Origin: Ignisphaera sp.
GTDB taxonomy: Archaea; Thermoproteota; Thermoprotei_A; Sulfolobales; Ignisphaeraceae
DNA: 64,000 nucleotides
NCBI GenBank assembly: GCA_028275825.1
Contig: JAPWTX010000001.1
Span: 60,018 to 124,017 of the forward strand
Reading direction: 5' to 3'
The notes below the pieces were generated by a model. The model saw only the letters and a list, made by a program, of their open reading frames with translations. It made no database searches and had not been told where the DNA came from. Positions 9,303 through 17,813 of this stretch are shown here, piece after piece (position 1 is the first letter of the stretch; every line of letters begins with the position of its first letter). Made by a program: the position numbers and the translations under genes.

Positions 9303-10124
9303 TTAAATATAATACTCCTTGTTAGTGTATTCCTGAGCAATCTGTTTCATCCTTTCAATATCACTATACGTTCTCACATCCTTTATCTCATTCAGTCTTT
9401 TTTCATTAGATTCTAAGACAAATTCAAATAACTTAGAGGGTGCCACACTATTCAATATTACTGTATTGGGAATAAGACAGTGACCTCCTATATAATCTGG
9501 ATAGTATATTGGTCTATCATGTAAGACTTTATGAACCTCTCCTACAAACCCCGCTATAACCGTGATATCTGCATTGAATCTCATTGCTATTCTGTGGATC
9601 TCATGCCACGATGCTATCATTATTGCCCTATACACAGTTTCCCATAGTTTTGCGAGTTCTAGAGACTCAGGATCGCCAGGGTATTCCCTAACATTAAAAC
9701 CTGCCAAGATGTGATGAAGCGCAAAATTAGAAAGCAATTTTTGAGGCAAACTTGCAATCCATTTTGTCCAAAGGTATAGATGCTTTAAAATATTTGGATG
9801 CTTTCCTCGAACTGGCGAATATGCTGTGGGAATGCCTGTTTTCTCAAATACTTTTCTAGTAGTTCCTGGAGCAACTGTTGAATGAATCACGATGTGTTGC
9901 GGATTCAATGTTGAAACATAATACTGCACTATATCAACAAATCTATCAAAATAAGGTATAGCAACATGTAAAAACTCCACGTTTTTTGGTATCTCATTCA
10001 ACTTATTTACAGATTTTTGAGGGTCTATGTCATAGCCGTAAACCTCAAACTTACCACTAGATCTAAAAAAAGAGTAAAGGGCGCTGCCTATCTCACCTAA
10101 GCCTATAATAACGACTTTATCCAT
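9303..10124 (-). CDS. Short UDP-sugar-dehydrogenase-like NAD-binding protein
   Basis: The N-terminus has a Rossmann motif (IGLGEIGSAL) followed by a VHSTVAPGTTR segment characteristic of UDP-glucose/GDP-mannose dehydrogenases. A central helix-rich domain and a GGHCLIPN segment near residue 220 correspond to the GGHC region carrying the catalytic cysteine. At 273 residues it lacks the C-terminal UDP-binding domain of the full enzymes (usually over 400 residues). It may therefore oxidise a different, smaller substrate, or be a divergent enzyme. The gene stands alone, followed upstream by a long RNA-bearing gap. Confidence 0.65.
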   Translation of the reverse strand: MDKVVIIGLGEIGSALYSFFRSSGKFEVYGYDIDPQKSVNKLNEIPKNVEFLHVAIPYFDRFVDIVQYYVSTLNPQHIVIHSTVAPGTTRKVFEKTGIPTAYSPVRGKHPNILKHLYLWTKWIASLPQKLLSNFALHHILAGFNVREYPGDPESLELAKLWETVYRAIMIASWHEIHRIAMRFNADITVIAGFVGEVHKVLHDRPIYYPDYIGGHCLIPNTVILNSVAPSKLFEFVLESNEKRLNEIKDVRTYSDIERMKQIAQEYTNKEYYI

Positions 10125-10437
10125 TTAATATCACCATTTTCAGTATTATATTAAAATACTTAAATTAATAAAGTGATATCAGAATATAGTTCTACTGCAT
10201 TACTTCCTGAGTTACAAGCATTTTTACTGAAGTAATAGTGATGAATATGAATAGTTAGGATTCAATATTTTACTATAGACACTTCTAGAACTGCACTTGC
10301 TCTAGTTGCGATGTTTAAATTACTGTAAGAAAATTGGTACAAGAAAAACGTAAAGTAAATATAAGCAAGGATAATTAGCGCACTCTAACCTTGATAACTA
10401 ATGGAAACAGAAAAGTTCATAGGGTTCTTTAGATTCA

Positions 10438-10445
10438 TTTATATA
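10438..10445 (+). promoter_or_regulatory. TATA box of candidate RNA
   Basis: TTTATATA occurs about 26 bp before the predicted start of the GC-rich structured region that begins near 10465. Confidence 0.4.
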
Positions 10446-10464
10446 CAGTTCAGCGCCTGTCTAG

Positions 10465-10720
10465 GTGATGAGATTGGACCCAGGCAGAGTAAACCTAAAT
10501 GAAGGGCTTCGCACCATGGGTTCCACAGCTACTGTTTCCCAGTAGATGGTGACTCATAGCGTTCACCACTCGCCAAGACCTGTAATTACCTGTAAACACT
10601 TGGTGAGTGGTTCATCATGCTACCCCCTGAGCTCTCTCACCGCAACCGCAAAAGCTCACCGCTACTCGCCTAGTGGCTCAAAGTCCTGCAGGTCTCGGAA
10701 ACCCGGGACATCGTTAAGTA
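10465..10720 (+). ncRNA. Candidate structured RNA, family unknown
   Basis: This stretch is clearly richer in G+C than the surrounding DNA, a known sign of RNA genes in AT-rich hyperthermophiles. A TATA-like TTTATATA at 10438-10445 lies about 26 bp upstream. Two stems can be drawn: a nested hairpin with CACCAT (10512-10517) pairing ATGGTG (10546-10551) around CTACTG/CAGTAG, and a 13-bp stem of 10565-10577 with 10599-10611. The single non-Watson-Crick pair in the latter is G-U on the plus strand and would be C-A on the minus strand, favouring plus. The loop holds a direct repeat ACCTGTAA. I do not see RNase P RNA or 5S signatures. Confidence 0.5.
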
Positions 10721-10945
10721 TGTAAATCTCTTTGATTTATAAATCTTGTAGAAGCTCAGCACTCCTCATAGCCCTGAGAAGTATTTAAATACAGCTATTC
10801 ATAAATCACTCCAAACCTGTAACAGCCTCTCATATTCATTGATTTATGCTCTCCACAATCTACTTCCCAACGGCTTTACCACCCTGACCACCCTACAGGA
10901 GTTGTTTGCCCTTAGTCGCCTAGAGGTGCATCCACTTCCATCAGG

Positions 10946-11011
10946 TAGTCAGAATTCATGAAATGCTCATCAACCTCAAGACCTCACCGGCTTCAAGTCC
11001 TCATCACTACC
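10946..11011 (-). ncRNA. Candidate box C/D guide RNA
   Basis: On the minus strand a C box GTGATGA (11001-11007) is followed by a long spacer, a TTGA D'-like element, a C' box TTGATGA (10967-10973), a 14-nt guide and a D box CTGA (10949-10952). A TATA-like run on the minus strand at about 11041-11050 is correctly placed for transcription start. The first guide region is longer than the usual 10-13 nt, so confidence is moderate. Confidence 0.42.
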
Positions 11012-11190
11012 ACATTTTAAAAGGTTAAAGAGCTTTACTTTTATATTTAGGCATTAAAAGGGCTTAGACATCAATAAATGCAAACACTGCAAATGATTAT
11101 GAAAACTGAAAAACAGCCTTTAATAGTTAGAGAAAGTCTGAGGATTTTATTCTCTATTTTACTAAGCTTGAGACATAGCATAGTGTTTTG

Positions 11191-11327
11191 GGGTTCAGCT
11201 CTTATATAGATTCATATTGCTTTATAGTCATAGCCTCATCTCTATTCCCCTGCACCGCTCCTTGGGTCTGCATCCGCCTTAGGGGCTTTTAGAAAATTCA
11301 GGGCCACCCCAGAGACCCCACATCTTG
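11191..11327 (-). mobile_element. Degenerate relic, copy 2 of a tnpB-like 3' end family
   Basis: Read on the minus strand this matches 34700-34827 over its whole length, including GGCGGATGCAGACCC and GAATAGAGATGAGGC and the following TATGAATCTATATAAGAGC. An in-frame TAA interrupts the peptide that is open in the 34.7-kb copy, so it is inactive. Flanking DNA from 11050 to 11700 has no convincing gene. Confidence 0.6.
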
Positions 11328-11725
11328 AACACTCTTCAGAGATGCATCTTTGCTATGCACCATAGCTGAAGTCCAGTTTCGCTGAGACTCTTATAATATA
11401 AACCTATATGAAGCTCGAAACAGCCGCAGAAGGCGCATTAGTGTATGAATATGAAATAAACTACTGCAATGTTATATATTGCTTTAGTAAAGTGAAGATA
11501 GTACCATGTAGCATCTTTACTCAATTCATTAAAAACACTTTGTCAGTGCCGGAACCAAATCATCATGATACCTTCAGTCTAGGACGCCCACATCACATAG
11601 GCTAAGGTAAAAAAAGATGTACCCAATTATAGAGATTGCATCTTTTAAGCTACTTTGTCAGAGTAGCTCAGCCACATCACATTCTGCTCAGCGCCTTTAC
11701 CATCATCATGTCATATAGTTTCGAC

Positions 11726-12130
11726 TTATGTTCTTATAGCTCCAAAGCTGCTTCTGTCTGCATAATTTGCTGTATAGTATTTTGGCTTTAAATTTTTAAT
11801 AATGTACTCAAATGCTTTCCAAGGATCACTTTTCTCTCCACATGTATACACATCAACAGTGGCATACTTGTATTCAATCCATGTGTGTACTGCAATATGA
11901 CTTTCAAGAACTAAAGCTATTACTGAGACCCCTCCTTTCTTCCCGCCAAAACTCCAGCTTTTAACTTCATAAAGAGTCATATTTGCAAGCTTTGATGCTT
12001 CAATAACTATTTCTCTGAGCTTTTCTTCGTTTTCCGCAATGCTTACATCTATTTCATATAGATTTCCATAAACATGCTTTCCTACTATTCTATCACTCAT
12101 AGGGTCTTTATTGCCTTCATCTTTATTCAT
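11726..12130 (-). CDS. Pyruvoyl decarboxylase: ArgDC or AdoMetDC proenzyme
   Basis: A 134-residue member of the SpeD/SpeH family, which self-cleaves to create a pyruvoyl cofactor. The cleavage site Glu-Ser is in [12 protein letters not shown] (Ser77, His82) and the catalytic cysteine lies in DVYTCG (Cys97). In Crenarchaeota two paralogues exist: true AdoMet decarboxylase and an arginine decarboxylase that evolved from it. The N-terminal GKHVYGNLY block, the GGVSVIALV block and the C-terminal YADRSS remind me of the arginine form, which would start polyamine synthesis from arginine. That choice is from memory and is not certain. ATG at 12130; a second ATG is at residue 11. Confidence 0.82.
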   Translation of the reverse strand: MNKDEGNKDPMSDRIVGKHVYGNLYEIDVSIAENEEKLREIVIEASKLANMTLYEVKSWSFGGKKGGVSVIALVLESHIAVHTWIEYKYATVDVYTCGEKSDPWKAFEYIIKNLKPKYYTANYADRSSFGAIRT

Positions 12131-12250
12131 TTTTTCTTGACGCCTAGTAAAAGTGTGCTACATAATAGCACGCTTATAAATTTGTGCCTGCATAAGTACG
12201 TAAACCGTTACAAAATGAAACTATTTGATAAAATGTTATTCAAACAGTAC

Positions 12251-12880
12251 CTAAGTACCTACCCTCTTATTTGAACACACTATTGAAAACGGACAGTAAG
12301 TACACTCCCAACTATATCGAGGAGCAGGGCTTTGCGCTAGTAAGCTGCGAATAAGGTCAGATACTTCACCATCTGAAGCAGGCTCTGTTACAAAATATTG
12401 CGAAATTCTATTAGGTGTTATATATAAAAGTAGTGCTTTTTTAAAGCCAGTGAGCCATAGATAAAGTCTTAGTTGTTGAATGTGATGCTTATGCGGAATA
12501 TTTGCATCAGATCTGCTAGATTTTATTTCAATTAAATAGTCCCCTATAATGGCATCTACACGCCCCTTGACAATATACGACTTACCTTCAACTTCAATGT
12601 TTTTCTCATACTCTACTTCAGTTTTTACATTATTACTTCCCAGAATCTCTTTTAGAACTTCTTCAATACCTACATGAACTACCTCACCATATATAGTCAC
12701 AGGGTTAAAGCTCTCTGCCAAAGTTATTTCTCTAAACTTTTTCTGAAAATAGTACTTAAGTGGGCAATATACGAGGTCTGTAACATAGATCTCGTTTTCA
12801 AGTTTCTCTTCTAGCTTCTTCTTAGCTTCCTCAATTCTCCAGCTATATATGAGAGCAATAATATCAAACTCCATATCCAT
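12251..12880 (-). CDS. Cas4-like PD-(D/E)XK exonuclease with Fe-S cluster
   Basis: A 209-residue RecB-type nuclease. Cys39 in VYCP and the trio Cys193, Cys196, Cys202 form the four-cysteine Fe-S site of Cas4 proteins. The nuclease core is visible as His69, Asp109 (GRVDA), the Glu118-x-Lys120 pair (LIEIK) and a QxxxY motif (Gln135-Tyr140). Cas4 trims prespacers for CRISPR adaptation, but solitary archaeal Cas4 homologues are common and may act in repair. No cas1, cas2 or CRISPR repeat is present here, so I treat it as stand-alone. A guide RNA candidate lies between it and the upstream gene. Confidence 0.85.
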   Translation of the reverse strand: MDMEFDIIALIYSWRIEEAKKKLEEKLENEIYVTDLVYCPLKYYFQKKFREITLAESFNPVTIYGEVVHVGIEEVLKEILGSNNVKTEVEYEKNIEVEGKSYIVKGRVDAIIGDYLIEIKSSRSDANIPHKHHIQQLRLYLWLTGFKKALLLYITPNRISQYFVTEPASDGEVSDLIRSLLAQSPAPRYSWECTYCPFSIVCSNKRVGT

Positions 12881-12931
12881 ACCACAAAATATTGCTTAGA
12901 ACCTTACTCAACAAGACCAACAAACAGCTTT

Positions 12932-12998
12932 GCCTCAGTAACACGGGTTATCATCACATTTGTTACATGCTCAGATCACAGCCGTGTTCATCACTTAC
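12932..12998 (-). ncRNA. Box C/D guide RNA
   Basis: All four boxes are perfect on the minus strand: C GTGATGA (12988-12994), D' CTGA (12971-12974), C' GTGATGA (12951-12957) and D CTGA (12935-12938). The guides are 13 nt (ACACGGCTGTGAT) before D' and 12 nt (TAACCCGTGTTA) before D, as expected for archaeal sRNAs that direct 2'-O-methylation through L7Ae, Nop5 and fibrillarin. The D'-C' spacer of 13 nt is somewhat long. I could not assign targets. It lies between the TIP49-like operon and the Cas4 gene on the same strand. Confidence 0.75.
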
Positions 12999-13009
12999 TA
13001 GCAAAACTA

Positions 13010-13261
13010 TTACCTCTTTACCTTCTTATATACTCTAATGAGGATTTTTGCTGACAACGTTAATTTGTATCTTCCACATCTTGTCCTTCTCACGAACCCC
13101 TCTCGTCTCATTTTTCTCAGTATTCCCCGAGCTTTATCTAAATCAACATTCCATCGCTTTGACAGCTCATCAATGGAATATGAGGCTTTATCATCTTCTT
13201 CAAACACCTCAGCATATCTGAGAAGCTCCATAACTTTGACCATTAGATCTTGCTGAGACAT
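13010..13261 (-). CDS. Small winged-helix protein
   Basis: An 83-residue basic protein with a winged-helix arrangement: helices at about 5-15, 28-36 (SIDELSKRW) and a recognition helix at 41-53 (LDKARGILRKMRREG), then a beta wing (RRTRCGRYKLT). It begins 5 bp after the stop of the TIP49-like gene and is surely co-transcribed with it. It could be a DNA- or RNA-binding partner of that ATPase or a separate regulator. I do not recognise a named family. Confidence 0.7.
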   Translation of the reverse strand: MSQQDLMVKVMELLRYAEVFEEDDKASYSIDELSKRWNVDLDKARGILRKMRREGFVRRTRCGRYKLTLSAKILIRVYKKVKR

Positions 13262-13266
13262 TCACT

Positions 13267-14643
13267 TCACTTCAAGAACTTATCTTCCCATTTCTTTGCT
13301 AGTTCAACACTTTGCGTAACATCTACAAACAACTTACTCACTTCCTCAACATCTTCCACTCTAATCTCTTCTCTTCCCTTTTTCTCAGCAATCATTTTTG
13401 CTGGTTGCAAAAGCTGTACAGCATATCTCAGACTCCTTTCACTAGCTATTTTAACTAGGAGATCCGTAGCATCTTTTGAAAGCTTTACTTCCTCCTCTTC
13501 AGCCCTAATAAGTATTATTTCCTTCATCTCATCAGGTGTATAAGGACGTACAGTTATTATCAAAAGTCTATCAAGCAAGTCTAGAGGTATCCCATGTGGC
13601 GACTCTATATCTGTTCCACGTATTTTGGTAATACCTCTATTCGTCGCCATTATGATTATTGGAGAAAATTCGCTTTCCAAGACTCTTGATAAGAAGCTAA
13701 ATGCTTCTATATCTAACATATGCACATCATCTATGAACAGCACCCCAGGAACTAAAGTCACTTTACCCTCATCCAATGCTTTTCTAACTGTTTCATCAAC
13801 TGCTTTCCTAATTTCTGGGTCTATTTCTCTTTCCTCTGCTCCTATACCGATTATCGATATCATTGCCCTCTTTTGAGCAGCATAAGCTTCGTCAAGGTCA
13901 TATAATGTAACAGTTCTTATGACCTCTTTTTCCTTAAATATCTTGCCTTTGGGCATTTCTTCAAAAACTTTTGCCGCCTCCACATCGTAGTACTTGGCTT
14001 TTTCAACTCCTTTCACTCTTCCCAACTTGAAAACCTCACCACTATCAGCATCAATACTTATCAAATCTCCTCTTCTCACACCTAGCTGAGCCAACTGCAT
14101 CGCTATACTCTGATCCACCTCTAGAGACTTCTCCTCATCCTTTGTTGCTAAAGTTATTCTAGCACCTCTAGGAACTTTAACATATGGATTGAATGGATGG
14201 GAAGCTAGTGCAAATTTTAGCTCCTTTATGACTCCTTCATACACTCTTCTGAACTCCCTTATTCTAATTCCAATAGCCCTCCTAACAGCACGCATCAGAA
14301 TTTCTGTTTTCTTAACTTCAGCTGAATATAACTCAGCACCATTCATCATTACAAATGGTGTGTCTTCTCCAAGTTCTCTAGCAATGGCTATAGCCAATGC
14401 GGTTTTTCCAGAGCCTGGAGGTCCTACAAAGAGTATTCCTCTTCCTGCAAGTTTACCTTCTTTAATCATTTTAACAACCATACCAGCAGCCTTCCTCGCC
14501 TCCACTTGCCCTACAAGACCATCTGCAATGCGTATAGGTTCACCTTTTTCATCGAGGCCCAATCCCCTAATATGGCTATGAACGCTTATTCTCTTTAATG
14601 CTTGTCTCTTTGACTCTTCTTTGACCTCTCTTATAATGCTCAA
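13267..14643 (-). CDS. TIP49/RuvB-like AAA+ ATPase
   Basis: An archaeal homologue of eukaryotic RuvBL1/RuvBL2 (TIP49). It carries HSHIRGLGL, Walker A GPPGSGKT (residues 74-81), the TIP49-specific insertion domain between about 120 and 290, Walker B FIDDVHML, sensor I ATNRG and the LLDRLLIITVRPY arginine-finger region. I place the start at TTG 14643 because GAGGTGA at 14649-14655 lies 5 bp before it, although GTG codons upstream extend the frame to 14664. The protein is thought to form hexamers acting in chromatin or RNP assembly; its archaeal substrate is unknown. Confidence 0.9.
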   Translation of the reverse strand: MSIIREVKEESKRQALKRISVHSHIRGLGLDEKGEPIRIADGLVGQVEARKAAGMVVKMIKEGKLAGRGILFVGPPGSGKTALAIAIARELGEDTPFVMMNGAELYSAEVKKTEILMRAVRRAIGIRIREFRRVYEGVIKELKFALASHPFNPYVKVPRGARITLATKDEEKSLEVDQSIAMQLAQLGVRRGDLISIDADSGEVFKLGRVKGVEKAKYYDVEAAKVFEEMPKGKIFKEKEVIRTVTLYDLDEAYAAQKRAMISIIGIGAEEREIDPEIRKAVDETVRKALDEGKVTLVPGVLFIDDVHMLDIEAFSFLSRVLESEFSPIIIMATNRGITKIRGTDIESPHGIPLDLLDRLLIITVRPYTPDEMKEIILIRAEEEEVKLSKDATDLLVKIASERSLRYAVQLLQPAKMIAEKKGREEIRVEDVEEVSKLFVDVTQSVELAKKWEDKFLK

Positions 14644-14648
14644 GTAAA

Positions 14649-14655
14649 TCACCTC
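14649..14655 (-). promoter_or_regulatory. Shine-Dalgarno deciding the TIP49-like start
   Basis: GAGGTGA on the minus strand lies 5 bp before TTG 14643 and inside the longer reading frame, so the shorter protein is preferred. Confidence 0.6.
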
Positions 14656-14749
14656 ACGATACACTAAACAAATAGCAGTGAATTCTTACTACCTAGAAGC
14701 TTATAAACCTTCCTTCAAAGCTTATGAAATCTGTAAAGGGCTGTAAAAT

Positions 14750-16210
14750 TTGATTCAGCGTTCTCTGGAAAATTTTGTTGTGGTTGCAATACTAGTTCTT
14801 ATAGTAGCTATATACATGTATCTTACAGTACTTCAAGCAACTAATTTAGAGGTTGAGGAGGTCAGCCGATTTTACATGGGTGCAAAGGGTTATGTATCTG
14901 ATGAAGTTTGGTATGTAGATGCTGCAAGAAATATCTTAAGGAAAATTTTTGGCCTTGAACCAAAGCAAATAGGCTCTACATTTAATGCGACATTGGTGTA
15001 TCCATCAAAAGATTGCGCTATGAGGGCTTCAAATAATGCTCAGGCATATGGAATAACAGTAGTGAGTTCTGCATTTAGCAAGCTCAACGCTATATATGTA
15101 TCAGCAAATAGCAGAGAAGCTATAGAGAACTTTGGTAAAGCTACCAATGCAACCGATATAGTGTATGGATGGATACTTGGAGATGCTGAAGGCATCAATA
15201 ATTATCTTAACCTTGAACATCCTCCTATGGCTAAATACCTTATTGCTTTATCAATGTTACTACTAGGTGATAAACCCCTTTATTGGCGGATACCATCTAT
15301 AGCGATGGGTATGCTGATAGTTGTATTAACATTTTTCATAGTGAAAAAGCTAATAGCATGCAAAGAACTCGCTATTATTGTGGCAACAACTGTAGCTGTT
15401 GACCCACTAATTAGAAACCTTGCTTCAATAGCATTACTAGATATCTTCGTTGCTGCCTTTACACTTCTCACAATTTTCTTTGCAATGAATAAGAGGTATA
15501 AGGAGTCTTTGATAGTTCTAGGCTTTGCCTCAACATTCAAGTTCACAGCACTATTAACATTCTTACCAGTACTATTCCTCTACATAGGTGAACTTATAGA
15601 AAGAGGTATAAATAAATTTACTGAAATACTGTTCAAAGCAATAGAATTCCTTCTGCTTGCAATACTATCATTCATATTCTTCCAGCTACTTGTATCAATT
15701 CCTATAATACTGAAAATAGGATTTGGGCCATGGCTTCAGCAAAGCCTTTGGGGAGCTATATCTTGGCACTTAAGCATAAAGTGCGTTGGGAGTGGATGCC
15801 CCGTAGCTTCGACTCCATGGGACTGGTTTTTTGGAGTAAACTCGTTTCCTTTATACATATATCCAAATGGTTCTACGCTATATGCCCAAGGATTTGTACC
15901 AGCATATATGACGAGCTTCATTCTAATGCTTTTTACACTCACTTACAGATTTCAAAAAGCAAAATCTATGAGTAAAAAACCTTGGGTTATGTTTAGTAGC
16001 CTATTTATTGCATATGTTCTACTATGGATTGCAGGAGCAAAAACACAATATAGTTTCTATGCTGTTCAACTAACACCATTTATCTACATATACCTAATCA
16101 TACAGATTTATGAGTTTCTAAAAAGAGATAACGTAATCCATGTGCTCATCTCGTGGAAAAAACTTTTTGAGCTACTTTGGCAAGCACTACTAACACTACT
16201 AAGCTACTAG
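14750..16210 (+). CDS. GT-C membrane mannosyltransferase-like protein (PMT family)
   Basis: A 486-residue membrane protein with about nine to ten hydrophobic helices, the first at residues 7-27 directly after a TTG start. An extracytoplasmic loop follows, containing the acidic DEVWYVDAARN segment and then NLEHPPMAKYL, both typical of dolichyl-phosphate-mannose protein mannosyltransferases (GT39/PMT-like, GT-C fold). It probably transfers a sugar from a dolichol-linked donor on the outer face of the membrane. It leads a three-gene run with 6-bp and 23-bp gaps. Confidence 0.78.
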   Translation: MIQRSLENFVVVAILVLIVAIYMYLTVLQATNLEVEEVSRFYMGAKGYVSDEVWYVDAARNILRKIFGLEPKQIGSTFNATLVYPSKDCAMRASNNAQAYGITVVSSAFSKLNAIYVSANSREAIENFGKATNATDIVYGWILGDAEGINNYLNLEHPPMAKYLIALSMLLLGDKPLYWRIPSIAMGMLIVVLTFFIVKKLIACKELAIIVATTVAVDPLIRNLASIALLDIFVAAFTLLTIFFAMNKRYKESLIVLGFASTFKFTALLTFLPVLFLYIGELIERGINKFTEILFKAIEFLLLAILSFIFFQLLVSIPIILKIGFGPWLQQSLWGAISWHLSIKCVGSGCPVASTPWDWFFGVNSFPLYIYPNGSTLYAQGFVPAYMTSFILMLFTLTYRFQKAKSMSKKPWVMFSSLFIAYVLLWIAGAKTQYSFYAVQLTPFIYIYLIIQIYEFLKRDNVIHVLISWKKLFELLWQALLTLLSY

Positions 16211-16216
16211 GTTAGA

Positions 16217-17047
16217 ATGAAATTGATAGAAAGGGACTTGATTACAATCCTGAAGAAGTGCCTAGAACTCCTAATTTCATTAAACTTGGAAAATGCTTAC
16301 GGTAGAGAACTTCATGATACTATCAAAGAGCTTGAAGCCTCTCATCAGTTTCTATTTACACGAAAAATGTTGAACTTGTTGAGCGAACTTCATTCTAATC
16401 TACAAAAACTTCAAGATATTATAAAAAACATTGACACCGATGTAAGAAATAATTTGAGGGATGTTGCTGTGATAATTACTAGGAATGTTAGAGGTATTGC
16501 CACAGAATTTCGGCTAGCAACCAATAAAATGATGTGCTTGTTAACAATCATAGCCATGCTTTCTATGTTTATTAGCATGTCATCGCTATACTACATTGCA
16601 TATAGCATGTCACAAGCAAATTTTCTACTTGTAGTCATGAGCTTCGTAATCTTAGTACTAACTGCAATAATCATGATGGCGATTTACTTAAGGCTCATGG
16701 TTTCACTAATTCTACAACCCACACTCCTAGCTCTATCCATAAGCTATGCGCTATCTTATATTGCAGTCCATCAGTATATAGAGTCTGCGCTAATAGTGTT
16801 AATGGCGTTTAATGTAATACTACTCTCCCTTTCCCTATATATTTTAATGGGACAAAGCCTTGCATATAGGAAAGCAATATCCATAATTATTTACATGTAT
16901 CAAATAGTAGACTCGATAAGAAGTTATATAGAGAAATATACAAAAAGAGAAAGAAGAGAAATAGATGAAGAGGTGTACAGAAAAGTATATGGACATGAAT
17001 ATCTTGAGCTTATTAAGTATGTCAGGGATACTGAAAAAATTGGTTAA
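16217..17047 (+). CDS. Membrane protein with N-terminal coiled domain
   Basis: A 276-residue protein with a helical, charged N-terminal half (about 1-100, probably cytoplasmic coiled coil) and then four hydrophobic helices between roughly 107 and 222. A charged C-terminal tail follows (KYTKRERREIDEEVY). I know no family for it. It begins 6 bp after the mannosyltransferase gene and is followed 23 bp later by a winged-helix gene, so the three are probably one transcript; it may serve the same cell-surface process. Confidence 0.65.
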   Translation: MKLIERDLITILKKCLELLISLNLENAYGRELHDTIKELEASHQFLFTRKMLNLLSELHSNLQKLQDIIKNIDTDVRNNLRDVAVIITRNVRGIATEFRLATNKMMCLLTIIAMLSMFISMSSLYYIAYSMSQANFLLVVMSFVILVLTAIIMMAIYLRLMVSLILQPTLLALSISYALSYIAVHQYIESALIVLMAFNVILLSLSLYILMGQSLAYRKAISIIIYMYQIVDSIRSYIEKYTKRERREIDEEVYRKVYGHEYLELIKYVRDTEKIG

Positions 17048-17070
17048 GCAATTAAGTATGGTGATAAAAG

Positions 17071-17547
17071 ATGCCTGAAAAAACTCAGCAACAAAAAACA
17101 AAAGAATTGAAAATATTTTCAGCTCAAGTCGTAACATTAGACACTATAAAGAATGATAGGCGTAAATTAATACTACTACACTTAATAAAAATACTCAATT
17201 CTGTAAGTGAAAAAGGAATGATACATCTAATAAATAGCCTGCGCGATAAAAATAAAATAGATTTAGGTTATAGCATTGTGAAGCTAGGCAATAGAATCAT
17301 TGTACGAGAATTGAGTGAGGATCTCAAAGCCCTACTATATGTAGGTCTTATTGAAACTGATCCAAAATCTAAAAAACTTCAACTAACAAGCAGAGGAAAA
17401 GAGTTCTTGGAAAGCCTTCAAATAGCTGATAGTAAGTTAAATGAGATACTAAAAGCAGTTGAAGAACAAAAAAGTGTAGTTATAGCAATAGATGAAGAGG
17501 TTTCAGCTATAGTTCAGTCTGCACAACAAAGTGCTAGACGAAAGTAG
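17071..17547 (+). CDS. Winged-helix-like protein of the GT-C gene run
   Basis: A 158-residue soluble protein. Residues 30-65 form helices and 85-115 end with KLQLTSRGKEFL, the wing-plus-helix ending seen in many archaeal winged-helix regulators. The C-terminal part is helical and Gln/Ala-rich. It is the third gene of the run with the mannosyltransferase and the four-helix membrane protein. It may sense or regulate their expression, but that is inferred only from position. Confidence 0.6.
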   Translation: MPEKTQQQKTKELKIFSAQVVTLDTIKNDRRKLILLHLIKILNSVSEKGMIHLINSLRDKNKIDLGYSIVKLGNRIIVRELSEDLKALLYVGLIETDPKSKKLQLTSRGKEFLESLQIADSKLNEILKAVEEQKSVVIAIDEEVSAIVQSAQQSARRK

Positions 17548-17813
17548 TCTTCTTATGAGACTCTTTAAGATTTCCTGTAACTTCACATTTACTGCTGCAA
17601 ATACCCAGATAATGATATGTTCCATTGCAAGATATATACATTGTATCATCAAAATATAAAAAGAAAACCATTTAAGGAGTGGGATGAAAACTGGTCTAAC
17701 CCCTTCCTCACTCCTGGGACGAGTCTTTCAATTACAAAGCCTAAAACCTTTCGATTTAGTGACAATATTTTACAAAAAGAGACATTGATATTAAGCTATG
17801 TAGGTATGCCTCC

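Noticed and set aside
10465..10720. RNase P RNA as identity of the GC-rich island
   Set aside because: I could not find the conserved GAGGAAAGTCC-type region or its P4 partner on either strand.
11408..11605. Short plus-strand frame of 65 codons in the RNA-rich gap
   Set aside because: Composition is not protein-like, it lies between a relic and speD without a promoter or Shine-Dalgarno, and nothing resembles it.
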